Origin: Laguncularia racemosa
Lineage: Eukaryota > Streptophyta > Magnoliopsida > Myrtales > Combretaceae
DNA length: 64,000 nt
Assembly (NCBI GenBank): GCA_037954665.1
Contig: JBBMOL010000300.1
Coordinates: 579,989 to 643,988, forward strand
Direction of reading: 5' to 3'
Positions 13,001 through 25,800 of the stretch are shown one piece after another. The first letter of the stretch is position 1. Each line of letters starts with the position of its first letter. Under the pieces are notes generated by a model. The model worked only from the letters and a program-made list of their open reading frames with translations. It searched no databases and was not told the DNA's origin. The translations under genes and the position numbers were made by a program.

Positions 13001-16000
13001 GCTCTGTACCTATCAATGCCTCCATCAGCTTTTTGTTTGATTGAGAATATCCATTTGCATCCTACAGTCTTCTTGCCAGGTGGTAATGATGTTAGAATCC
13101 ATGTGCTATTCTTCTCAAGTGCATTAAACTCCTCTAGTGTTGCTTTCCTCCATTTAGGGACCTTTAGAGCTTCGTATACTGAACTGGGAATCACAACTTT
13201 GTCCAGAGAAGTTACAAATGCTTGGAATTTCTTTGATAGATTTGAGTAGGAGATGTAGTTGCATAGCGGGTGCTGCGTACATGATCGAACTCCTTTCCTA
13301 TGAGCAATTGGCAAATCTAAATTTGGATCATGATTGATTACCTTTTCCTTTGCTGATTGGGAACAGGATCCTTCCTCAGTTGGCGTTTTTTCATAATTGT
13401 CACTCGAGGGGATCTCTTGGTTCTGTTGTTCATTCTACAATGGTCTTTTCCTTCTTGTGTAAACATTGATTTCTTCAATAGGAAGAAGAAGATGTTTAGG
13501 ATAGTTCATCGGTGATGAACTCCTTGGACTTGTATCTTGACATATAACTGAATTGGGAGAAGAACCAGATGGACTTGTTTCAATAAAAGTAGACCAATCC
13601 CAATTTTGGAATTCATGAGTATGAGAGTCATGCTCCCCCTGAATTACAAAATTGGGAAAAAATGGATTTTCTTCAAAGAAGGTGACATTCATAGTATGAT
13701 AGGATTTACGTGTGAGGGGAGAGAAACATTTGTACCCTTTCTGATTTGGTGAGTATCCTATGAAAATACATTTAAGTGCACATGCATCAAGCTTTCCATG
13801 ATCAATGTGAACAAATGCAGTGCACCCAAAAAGTTTGAGTGGGACTTGTGATACTAACCGTGAGGTTGGGTAAAACTTGTGGAGAATTTGTAATGGTGAT
13901 TTGAATTTAAGAACACGAGAGGGCATCCTATTAATGAGATATGTAGCTGTGAGTACAGCTTCACCCCAAAATCTCTTAGGAACATTGGTTTGAAAAAGCA
14001 AGGAGTGAGCAACTTCAAGGATATGGCGATTTTTCCTTTCGGCCACACCATTTTGTTGAGGTGTATCAACACATGAACTTTGTTGAACAATACCATGTGA
14101 TTTGAGATAAAGACTGAGATTTGAGTTAAAGAAGTCTCTAGCATTATCAGTTTTGAGAATTTGAATGTCACTCTTGAATTGGTTTCTAACCATAGCATGA
14201 AAGTGTTGGAAAATGTGATTGGTCTCGGATTTTTCTTTCATGAGGTATGTCCAACACAGTCGTGTATGATCATCAACTAACAATAGAAACCATCGAGCAC
14301 CAGTAATATTGGGAATACGAGTTGGTCCCCAAATATCACCATGTATGAAGGAAAAAGGATGACTTGGTTTGTAGGGTTGTGGATAGTATGTGCTCCGAGT
14401 GTGTTTTGCAAATTGACATACTTCACAATGAAATAAATTTGAATTTTTATTGATAAATAGAGATGGATATAATCGTTTCATATATAAGAAATTTGGATGA
14501 CCTAATCAAGAGTGCCACATCATGATTGTACTAACCTTATTTGAATGACTAACATGACCAAGACTAACTTTATTGCTAGAGATGCTGTATGAGGATGAGA
14601 TGTTTACATCAAGAATGTAGAGACCTTTGCGAAGCTCAGCATTGCCAATCGTCCTCCCCGAGCTCAAGTCCTGAAATACACAACAATTGGCAAAGAACTT
14701 AGTTTCACATTGCAGATCACTATTTAGTTTGCTAACCGAGATTAGATTGCAATCTAGGTCAGGTACCAACAACACAAAATAGAGAATTAGAGAGCTTGAA
14801 AAGCAGATTGTTCCTATTTCTGCAACTTGAGTGCGAGTACCATTGGCTATCCTTACAGTTTGTAGTTCTTTACAAGGTGAGTAAGATGTGAAAACAGATC
14901 TGTCACCTGTCATGTGATTTGATGCTTCGGAGTCCACTATCCATGATGATGATGGGTTCTGAGCAACATGTAGTGTGTGATTACCTGATCCATGTTCCCC
15001 AGCATGAGAAGATGTTGATTTAGATGTACTCTGGATCAGCTGTTAGAGCAATTCCAATTAGTCCTTGGTGAAAGGTGCTTGATTGATGGTTGGTGAAGTC
15101 TCCGTGAAAGCAGTATTCCCCCCAGCCTCACGGTCTCTACTGGATTTCCAATCAAGTGGCTTTCCATGCAGTTTCCAGCACGTTTCCTTGAGGTGGCCTG
15201 ACTTTTTGCAATGATCACACCAAGGACGTCCTCATCGTGGCCGATTGTCGCCCGCATTTTGATGTATTCTCCTATTATCAACTGCAGCAACATTGGATAG
15301 GTACAGCCGGTCCTTTACTGCAGCAAGGGCTGAACTTTCTATTGACATTAGATTGTCTGAGTTTCCCAGCATCACTCTCTTGCGACCTTCTTCCCTCCGG
15401 ACTTCAAAAAACACCTCTTGTAAGCTAGGCAACGGCTTTGTTCCAAGAATTCTGCCCCGGACTTCATCTAAGGATTTATTTAAGCCCATCAAGAACTTAA
15501 ATATCTGCTTGGTTTCAATGATCTTCTTGAAATAAGCACAATCCAAGGGACAATTCCATTCATGGGATTCAAACATATCTAGTTGTTGCCAATGTCGAGT
15601 GAGTGATGTGAAGTACACAATGACAGATTTTTCTCCTTGTTTCAATTCTTGAAGTGTACTTTCCACATGGAATAGCTCAACTGTGTTTTCGTGATTTGAG
15701 AATGTATCACGAGCAGCATCCCAGATTTCTTTTGCCGTGGAGTATAATAAGAAGTTCTCTCCAATCTCAGTTGTCATGGACCCAATTAGCCAAGACATAA
15801 CAAGATTGTTTTCTGCCCTCCATGATTTGAATTTTGGATCACGTGGATTGGGTTGAGTAATAGCTCCGATGAGATAATCATCTTTGTTTCTTCCGCTAAC
15901 AAACAACATTGTTGCTTGTGACCATTGGAGATAGTTATGGCCATTGAGTTTATGACTGATGACCGGTTGGATGAAACTATTTTCAATGGGTGTTGGCGTT

Positions 16001-16788
16001 ATTCCAGAGAGCGGATTTGTTGTTGAGGAGCCCCCAGAAGATCCATCAGAATCAGCCATACTAGCGGTCTGTGAGAGCTATGAGAGCTACCCGGGAGAGA
16101 AGGAGAGACAACGAGAGGGAGAGATGATAAGAAAAAGAAAAACAGGACAGAAGAGAAGAAGAGGAGCAGTATCTGTAGAATTTTTAGGCCGGTGCTCTGA
16201 TACCATGTAGCTAATAATGTTTAATGAAAATCTTCTCTCTTATTATTTCAAGGAATAGATACACATATATATACAAAAGAATTATTTCTGACTATATCTT
16301 TCTATTCCTAAAATATGCACTATATATATGATACACAATATTACTATCTATATATATACACAGAATATTATTACAATGAAATCACTAGGATATTAATTCC
16401 TAATATAGAAAAGAATCTGGTTTGATTTCCTACAGAAACCTATCTGCTATAAGCTCTATTGTAAATTAAATTAGAATGTATGCTACACTAATGTAAGATA
16501 GAGTTTGTACTACCTAGAAGCACTATGTTGCTATATTTGTACCTTGGTTGTCTTGTATCTTGCCATTTAGCAATGTAAACTATTTCCTTTGGAATAATAA
16601 AATTTACTTGATCCAAAAACAAACTTGTGTTTTTATTTTTTATGTCACGAAATCTATTAGTGGAGTAGGCCATTGGGCCTAATGGGCTTAAAGGCCTTCT
16701 GTATCCTCTTAAGGAAAAAAATCTAGGAGGAGACAAATATAATAATAGTAGAAAAGAGGGGGGGGGGGGGGGAAGAAAAACGTTACTC

Positions 16789-16826
<38 letters not shown>

Positions 16827-19800
16827 AGATGAGCAGCATTGCTCATCATAGAGAGAAAAAGTAGATGAGTAGTGTCGCTCATGATAGAGAGAGTAGATGA
16901 GTAAATTGCTCATGTCTAACACACCCGACATGACCCACCCTCTTTCTCATACACATGGTCTTCTTTAAGGATGTAAGCGGGATGGGCAATGTTGGGTTCC
17001 CAACCTGACCCAAGCTATACCTCAAATATTTTAAAACTTCTTCAATTCAGTGGGTCTTAAGCTACCCTCAATTTGGAAATCAGCTTCTAGATTTGTCATC
17101 TACCAGGTATGAAAAGAAAGAAATGAAAAAAGATTAGGATTGGGCACTAGAATAAATGCAGATGTAACTCACACTATTCTTTTTAGAGTAACAACTATCT
17201 CAAACTCTCCTTGATTGTAAAATCAGGCTCTTGACCTTGATACCCCTTTTGCTTACACAGGTATCAATTTCGACAACTTAGCTCCCCTAGGAGCGCTCCT
17301 TTTCTCTATATACCCTTCACCTTGCAACCATTTTATAGTGAAATATATATAAATCTGGCATTTTATCCAAAAAGAAAAAACTATCCACAACAACTAACTC
17401 AACTATCCCTAACATATATATGTAGGAACATAGCAATGCCAGCCCTCTCAAGATTGACCTTGGGGGTCAAGTAAAGGAAACAAGAATGATATCAATCTTT
17501 GGCAAACTCACCCTTTTGGATGCAGAAACAACATGAACCCCCACCTCCATCAAAAACAAACAGGAGGAAGCCTGATTGGTCAAGCACATAGGTCTTAAGA
17601 AGAAAAGACAACAATGTAATTGTTGCACCCTTCCCAATGATAGAAATGGCATTGCAACTTTTTTATGTCCAAGATCAGGGCACCACATGTTGAGCACAAT
17701 ATCACAGACAGCAAGAGCAAAAACTTCTTGCCGCATAAATGCAGTAAAACATTGGTTGGACTTTTTATCAGTGGAAGCAAATGGCAACTCTTGCCTTTGT
17801 GTGCACAAGTCGAAGTGATCCTTCCTGTTGACAAACGCAAGTGGGGTGATTTCTCAAAGCTTCTTGTAGCTATCCTCCTCCACCATTGCTGTTGTCCACC
17901 CTTGAAAACTAGTAACACCAAAAGTGAAACTCATCATACTTTCATTGAGATGATCAAAAATAGTCAAAAGCAGGGTTTCATGTGCCAAAAGTAGGTTTCT
18001 GGAGAGACAATCCCTCAGCTACAAATTCATTGATGAATTGCACCATGCCCATATTTCCACACGATAACTTCTCTTCCATGTGATCACTAAGAATTTTCTC
18101 CTTTTTAAAAGCTTTTAACGCAACACTCAGCAGTATCAGATGCAAGCACATAGAATACACACGTGTGCCAACCACTTTAGTAGCCCATAATCTCTCCAAT
18201 TCAAGTTGAAACTTAGGGCTACCTATCTAGAAGTTAATAAACTTGAAAGGAGTTTTCCAATGGTCAACTGCATAATCAAGCACAAAATTAACATATTAGA
18301 GAATAAAAGAAATTTTTAATGGAAGTAAAACTTGACAGCCAAGCTTAAATGGAGATGTCCGTGTCACTAAATAGGTACGAGTTCCAATTTCCACTAGAGA
18401 TAAATATGAGTACGAGGTCTTGCATGATAACTAAGACTCCATCAAGTTTCATAATCATGTTTTCCTCCCTATTGTTGGCCTGGTAAAGAGAAGATGATGG
18501 AAACATGCTCCAAGTCATACACACTTTCACTAAATTCATTCATCCCACTAGACAACCTTCAAACACCACCGAACATTTAATTTTGGTTCAAACTACAATT
18601 GAAGCCACCCAATGAAATCCACAATTCCAGTTGTTTAATGCTCCTTAGCACATCCCAAAGGTCAATTCTTAAGTCTTTTAGTGTTATATCCATAAACAAA
18701 GGGCACGGCGCTTGGATAGGGCACTAAAATATAAAATCCTCACTTAGACAATCCACCACTTAAGCCAAAGATTTGACTACTCTGACTCTCCAAATCCTCA
18801 ATTTCCATCCCACTTTAATTCTTCCTTTTGGTTATACTAAAAGATCCCAGCCAAGATAAATGTGATTTTGCACCAAAGCTCCTTCTGACTCCACTTTCAA
18901 CAAGGGTAATCAAATTCTGATTCCCATAGCCTTAAGGAATCATTAACAGCTCTTGTATTCCAGCACATTATCATACTGGTGTTTACACTGGGGAAACGTA
19001 AACGATCAAAAAGAGAACCAATTACTTATGTTCACCTGCCTCTATTCTGCCATCCAGCTATCTTATATGTTCTTTTCCTTCTCTCCCTAACAAACCAAAG
19101 GAGAAGAAAACCTCTCCTTCCTTGTGTGCCTCTTTGATGAGGGATTCTTCAGCACAAGCATAAAGAGCAATAGTTTCGCCAGCACTCAAGGGCCATCTGT
19201 CACAAGTTGACTTCAGCAGTTACAAATCATTTGATATCAAGTCAGACCATTTAAACATCCAGCTTCTATGACAGATGACCAGGACATGATCCCTTCAAAC
19301 TAAATCCTACCCATTTTTCATCCCTAGTCCTCAATCTCCATGCCCTTTGACTAGAATTTGATCAATGGAACATCAGAAGAAATTACCAGCTTCTAAAATT
19401 CCCCATATGTCCCTTCATAAAAAAAGTAATCACAACCATTTGATTCTCAATTTTCTTGTGCGTATAATGGATGGAAAGAAAGTAGCAACTCATAAAAAAG
19501 AATAACAGAAAGTTATATATGTTCGACTAATTTTACCTTTCCAGTATTGCCATCTCTCTTTGCGAGTCCCACAGGTGGCTAGTGGGGAAAAGGCTGTTGT
19601 TACTAATGGCTACCCTAAGGTAAGCTACTGACCTTCATTATGAGATTATATTTGTATTTATTGTTGCCTGAATTCCACTGCTGTTGTTTTCATTTCTCCA
19701 TTATTATGTATAAACTGCCAATTGATACGATTCCAAGGGGGGAGGCTTTAGATACTCCTCCGATTAGGGTGTATCAACGTAGGAAGGGGGGATGATGCCC

Positions 19801-22800
19801 ATAATATAGAAGCCTATCAGTAGAATAAGGTAATAAATAATATAGTATGTTATAGTAGTGTCTGTTTTAGTATGGTGTAGGATATATGGGGAAAGGATGA
19901 ACTTGTAAATAATTCACAAGTGTAGGGGTATAGATATGATGACGTGGAAAAGCAGAGGGCAGCACTAACAGAAGCAGAAGTGGTTAAAGGATATGGGCTG
20001 ACGTGGAAGCAGAGGGGAAAGCAGACCTATAAAGAGAAGGAGGGAGGGAAAATCTGTTAGAAAATTGGTTACTGAAATTAATAGTTTGTTGCGGAGAAAG
20101 GAATTAGTCTCCGGCTGGGCTTGAGCTCAGGTACTTCTTCTTATTTCTACTTTTCTCGTGTAAAACACGGTAACTACTTTCTGGAGGCTATCACCAATGC
20201 TTCTCAATTAATACATCTACAATGTAGCGATTCTTCAAATTCAAAGTGTAGTAGTACAGAAAATCAATTCATACATGTCAACATCAGCATGCAAGCCATA
20301 AGACAAGGTTTCCCAGGATTCACTGACAGCATACCTGCGCTTCTCTTGAGCATCAATAAAATTGCTGTATACTTTGAGCATGTCCCATGCAGTGGCTCTC
20401 TACATCCAGAGTGACCATATCGAGATAAAATGAAAATCATAATTTATTCAAGAAGATAACCATGCAAAGTTGTATAATTCAAAGAATCAATATGAATAAA
20501 GAAGACCACAAAACCATGAGTATATAAAGTAATTAACAATAGAAAAGTACTTGGATACAAATCTGTGTTTACCTGCCAACCTTGATCAGTGAAAAGCTTC
20601 TCCTTGGCATGCAAAGTTGGCGTAGCATGTATTCCCAGGAGAGCACAGCCTCGACTCTACATGAAATAAAAACTGGTTGTTCAATTCCCTCTGCTCGCAT
20701 ATCAGGAGAGATTATTATTACAATTTTTTTTTGGGGGGAGTAGTTAACAGAATAAATATATTTATTGGCTCATTTCTTGCAATAGAATTCCATAGTAGAA
20801 TCCAATCTACCATTGTCCTTAGTTGGAGCTTGTGACAATGTAGGTATTCTGGTGGTCCTGATTCCTTGAAATTCAATCTCTCTTCCACTAGCCATTAATA
20901 TTAAAGGAATTGTTTCTATCAAAACGAACCTTTTTAACTGCCGTTGCAAAACATGCACACACATGATTATGATTCAGCAAAGAAAGAGCACTGATGAGAA
21001 TCTCTTTTTACAGTACCCCTTTATTAGTTTGTATTAAACAAATCTTGAAACTATTTATCTTATCAGCCATAGAAAAAAAACTACATAGCAAGATACCTCC
21101 AAGTTCCTCATCATTTGATAACCAAAAGCATCATCTGGATGAATCTGTTGAAAGACAAATATAATTAATCATTGCAACAAGAGTATAACAAATATGGAGA
21201 AGGCAATGCAGTAAACCTGTTCATATAGGAAAAATATTGACGTTGAGAATGTCTTTGAACACCAACCAACAATTGCACAGCTTGAATCTGGATCCAGGTA
21301 TATCAAGACGCATTCTGCAATTATAAATGTTGGCAGGCTGACAACAACATCAGAATGAAGCAATTTAATAGTTGCAATGCATCTCTTTTTTTCCTTTTTT
21401 TTTTTTTAATTTGGGTTTCGGGGGGTGGGGGAAAGAATGTGTGGGTTGTGTGCGGGGGTAGATAGATGCATCTCAATAAATTCATTGAGCATTTACCATA
21501 ATAGAATTTCACCATGGATAAGGTACATTAAACCTCATATACATGAAAACAGTGCAACTGATACAACTCAGTACCACTGAAACTATATAGTGAAACATAA
21601 GAGCCTAATATAACCAACAGAAAAAGTCAAACAAACAAGTTTCAACTGGCGTGAAGGAATTTGTATCCCCCACAAAAAAAAAAAAAAAAAAAGAGGGCAG
21701 GTAGGAATAGATCAGACCAGCATAGCATACCTCGGATCCATATTAGCTAACTCTACAACATCATCCAACTTCTGTATGTCACGCAAGTCAGCAGGAAGAA
21801 GCTTGTAATTGTCACTTATCACTTCTCCATTTTCTACAATACAGAGATGCTCCGAGCTTGTAAGAGAATTGAAGCAAAAATTAATAATACTCCATGGCTA
21901 ATCACTTGACACATGAAGCAAAATATCCCTATGTAATGGCATTAAATATTGATGATGCTTCAATTATGTGCAATTATCAGAAATGGGAACAAAAGATCAC
22001 AAGATCTTGATAGCAAGGATGCACAGCATTCTGAAAAAAAAAGAAAGAAAGAAAAGGAAAAAGAAAAAAAGAAAAGAATGAATGGATGTAAAAAAGAAAC
22101 TTGAAAAGCCAGATATGCAAATGAAACATTCTTTTTCTTTTTTGAGTAAGGAATTTGTGTGTGCAATAATATAAGAGAGAATTACAAAATACTTGCTAAA
22201 AAGCAAGACAGCAAATATTAACAAAACAAAACAACACCTAAATAAAGTTGCAAATGGAACATTAATTAATGAATACAAAGCAAAATTTATTATCTCTTTT
22301 TAGAGGCAATTGAACATAAAACTCTAATCAAGAAAGAAATACTAAAGCATACCATAACAAAAATATGAATCTAATAACTTCCACAGATACAAGACTACAA
22401 CGTTACAATCTGTAAATGCAGATCCTGATAAGTAATCAAATTATTTTCTCGTTTATGTCATCAATGTGAGAAACTTATGCAACAGGATTGAACATTTTCC
22501 TGGCATACTAGCCAAAATCAAGTTCTGTCAAAATTCTTGTGGTATAAAATCATGGACACTTCTAGACTTCGAATCCAAGAATTCTAATGGTATTTCAAAG
22601 GGGAACAATATAAACTCAGTATAGCTGACCTCTTGATATGAATGAATTTGTCCCCACTTTGTCCCGCAACTGACTATGGGTCTCAATTATAGCTGCCTTC
22701 TTACTTGTCACCTGACATAACAGAAAGTTAGTCCCATCAATTTTTTCTTCATTTAGTAATTCAATGAGTAAAAACTATATTAAGCTGTAATGGGATGAAA

Positions 22801-25800
22801 ACCCATTTTCAAGTGTCGCATGTCAGATTATTTATCAAAAAGGGTACAATATTACAAATACTCACACAATATCCATCAGTTTAGTTTCCAATACATCAAC
22901 TACTGAATTCCTGCTTACCCACAAAAACCTACTGAAAGTCTGAGGTACCATTGATTGCAAGTTCATGCCTTATAACAGGCGATGACTGTTTATGTGAAGT
23001 ACATTCAGAGACAATCAATTGATGTACAATTCTCCAACAAAATAATATAATCTGACTCAATCACCCCAAAAAAGAAATTCTGACTAAATCCACCATTACA
23101 AAACTAGTGAAATTTTTTTTTGAGAATTGGCAAGTCAAAAGCTCAGCAGAAGTTTTCTGGTTAAGAGCGTTAAAAAGAAATAAAGATATCAAATAGGCAC
23201 CTCCTTGAAATCCAATTCAACGTACAGATACGGTGCTCTTCCCTCATCCTGTAAAACAAATATAAATAGGAAGACCAAGAAATAAATTATATGGAAAAGA
23301 ACAAATAAGTTTCATTTGCTTTTAAAAAGGAAAAAAAAATCATGAAATAAATAAAAAAGTGCTACCCAAAGCAATCCAACAATTGCATGCCATGAGCATT
23401 TAATGAATGGCCATAAATTAGACACACTGAGAAAATTCAACCAAAATATTAGACCCATTAGCCCAAGAAAGTGGAAAAACATGAATCAAACTTCAATTCT
23501 CAAAATCAGGAATCCATAAGGAGGAAAGCAAGAATATTTAAATCATAGCTTTGACTTCATCAGCAAACAGCAATTACTCCAACATCCAATTAAAATGCTA
23601 GTTCAGGCACCTGTAGCTGAAAGTACATTGTATCAAAGCCAGCTCCCAGAGAGAGTATCTGCTTCTTCAAGGGACTAGAACCTTCTTCAGTATTTCTTTC
23701 ACAGTCCAGAAAGTGATATAAAAGCTTCTTTAGAGCAGCCCATCTGGAAAAGTAACCTCAAAACACCCAAAAAAGAAAGTGTAGTTTAGCCATCTGGACC
23801 TTTTTCTTTTTTGGTTGGTGGGGAAGAATTATGCAGATATCATCAAAGGGCACCAAGAGGTACCACTCCTGTTGAAGCTTATTTAACAGACTCTAGCAGC
23901 TTCAGTGTACTTCCTACGGCATGAAAGGAACAAGAATAGACTTGAAGAATCTAGTTTGCAAACTCACATTTTGGCAAATTCCTTTATAGCTTCAGTATAC
24001 AATACTTCCTATGGGTTAAAACTATCAGATTCTTTCAATAGATTGTTTTGTAATCATGAAATGATTTGTGATTTTGTGTTTGGCTGTGTCTTCTAAGGGG
24101 ATGGAATGATGCATCCTTCGTCAAGTGTGCATACTTTCATATCCTTTGAAAGTCAATAAATCATCACATGGTCATTCATGGCCCTTTTTCTAGCTACATA
24201 GTTTATTTAATGCAATAACTATTCTATCCAAAAATTTGGGATAATTACATATACATCCCTAATACTAGTGATTAGATATGAATAGGATCCTTAAAGTTTC
24301 AAAATGACTTATCCTCCCATAACTTTTGAAAATATACATACTCCCTAATCATTGCTGAAATCCAAAACTGTCGTTAAAGAAGACCATAAATAGTGATGAT
24401 TTTGATCTTAGTGACATTTTAAGGATTATGTATATATTTTCAAAAGTTATGAAAAGGTAAAAACGCATGTTGAAAGTTTAGGTGAGTATCCACATCCAAC
24501 CAAAAGTTTTAGGAGTGTGTTAATAATTTTTTTTTGGGTAAGTAATTATATTGAATAAAAGAGAATGTACAATTGCTAAACGCGGGAGGGTTACAATAAA
24601 ATTCCGCCATAGAACTAGAATTACACAAAATTTACAAAATTGTATAGAAACTCATGTAAACAAAATCATGAGATACAAAGCTTTGAGCAAGCTAAAATCC
24701 GTCTAACTAGAGATGTTGGCAAAGGCATGAGATTTCGGAGGTGAGTTGAGTTCCTTTTCCAGCTACAATATACTGTTGCTGCATAGGCAACTCTCCACAC
24801 CAGGATCAGAGTATTGCTTGAAGGCGCTATACTCATTAAGGCAATGGATACGATTTGCCAAGATAAGAATGAAGATGGGCATTTAAGTGTTACTAAAACT
24901 TCTGACCACACTTGTTTAGAGAAAAGAGCAATCAAAGAACAAGTGGTTGTGGTTTTCTTGCCGAACTGAACAAAGGTAACATGTAGTTGAATTAGTCATT
25001 CCCCAATTACTCAGTTTATCTAGGGTATGTAACTTCCTTTTCCATGCTAGCCAAAGAATAAATGAGTGACTTGGCATTGAGAACTTGTTCCAAATTAGTT
25101 TTGACCAAGGGACCAAGCCATTGTATGGTGCTAAGGCCTTGTATGCACTTTTAATAGAAGATTCCCAAAGGTTCCCTATTCCATGTAAACTTGTCATGTT
25201 TATTTGGATTAGGGGTTATAGCAAAGGGAATTGTAATTCCATTCTAGAAGTCATTTTGTGGAACTCCCAATCATTGCCTTGGATAATAGAATAGAGTCTA
25301 GCATTTAGAGGAATTCCTAAATTAGCAATCTCCCAGGGACTATGCTCCAAATTTAGGGGCCCGGACAGCAGCCAAAAGTTTGACCATAAGGCTATAGACA
25401 AACCATCTCTCACTTCCCATTTAAGCATGTTCCTTACCGATGGCCGAAGTTTCAATAATTTCCTCCAACTCCAAGAACATTTAGAGGGTGCTTTAGTATC
25501 CCAAAATGAAGATCCCTTAAGGAAATCAGATTGGATCCATTCAACCCAAACTCCTCTTACTGAATCTCCACATAGGTGCCAAATGTGTTTTAATTGGGTT
25601 GCTTTGTTTCAAATTTCTAGTTTTGGAATGCCTAGACCACCTTGATCAACCGGGCAGCACACCTCTTCCCATCTTACCTTAGCTTTTGTTGAAATATTAG
25701 GACTCCCACTCATAAAAAATTACGCATCAATCTTTCAATAGTAACAATTACCTTTTTGGGTAAGATAAACATAGATGCCCAGTATACTTGCAATGAGAAG

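Larger units (their letters stand above)
11413..16434 (-). mobile_element. Ty1/Copia LTR retrotransposon
   Basis: Minus-strand element of about 5.0 kb with short LTRs at 16206-16434 (5') and 11413-11642 (3'), a primer-binding site, a polypurine tract and a Gag-PR-IN-RT-RH polyprotein in Copia order. The two LTRs differ at about five positions. It lies in the 3' region of LINE-A, in the same transcriptional sense as LCMT1. It is flanked by a 148-bp duplication of target sequence instead of the usual 5 bp. Confidence 0.93.
6800..16615 (+). mobile_element. LINE-A, 5'-truncated non-LTR retrotransposon, split by Copia
   Basis: Plus-strand LINE remnant: ORF1 from about 6800, ORF2 (endonuclease, reverse transcriptase, terminal zinc knuckle) to about 11100, a 3' region to 11421, then a Copia insertion, with the end of the LINE resuming at 16583 and finishing near 16615 in an A-rich tail. 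The 5' end is missing: homology to LINE-C ORF1 begins inside the N-terminal domain. It sits antisense in intron 10 of LCMT1. Confidence 0.85.

Noticed and set aside
17467..17994. Several ORFs of 80-113 codons on both strands
   Set aside because: They overlap in multiple frames with no family motif; at best fragments of the decayed LINE.
21960..22278. Minus-strand Phe/Ser-rich ORFs
   Set aside because: Low-complexity translation of an A/G-rich tract inside LCMT1 intron 5.
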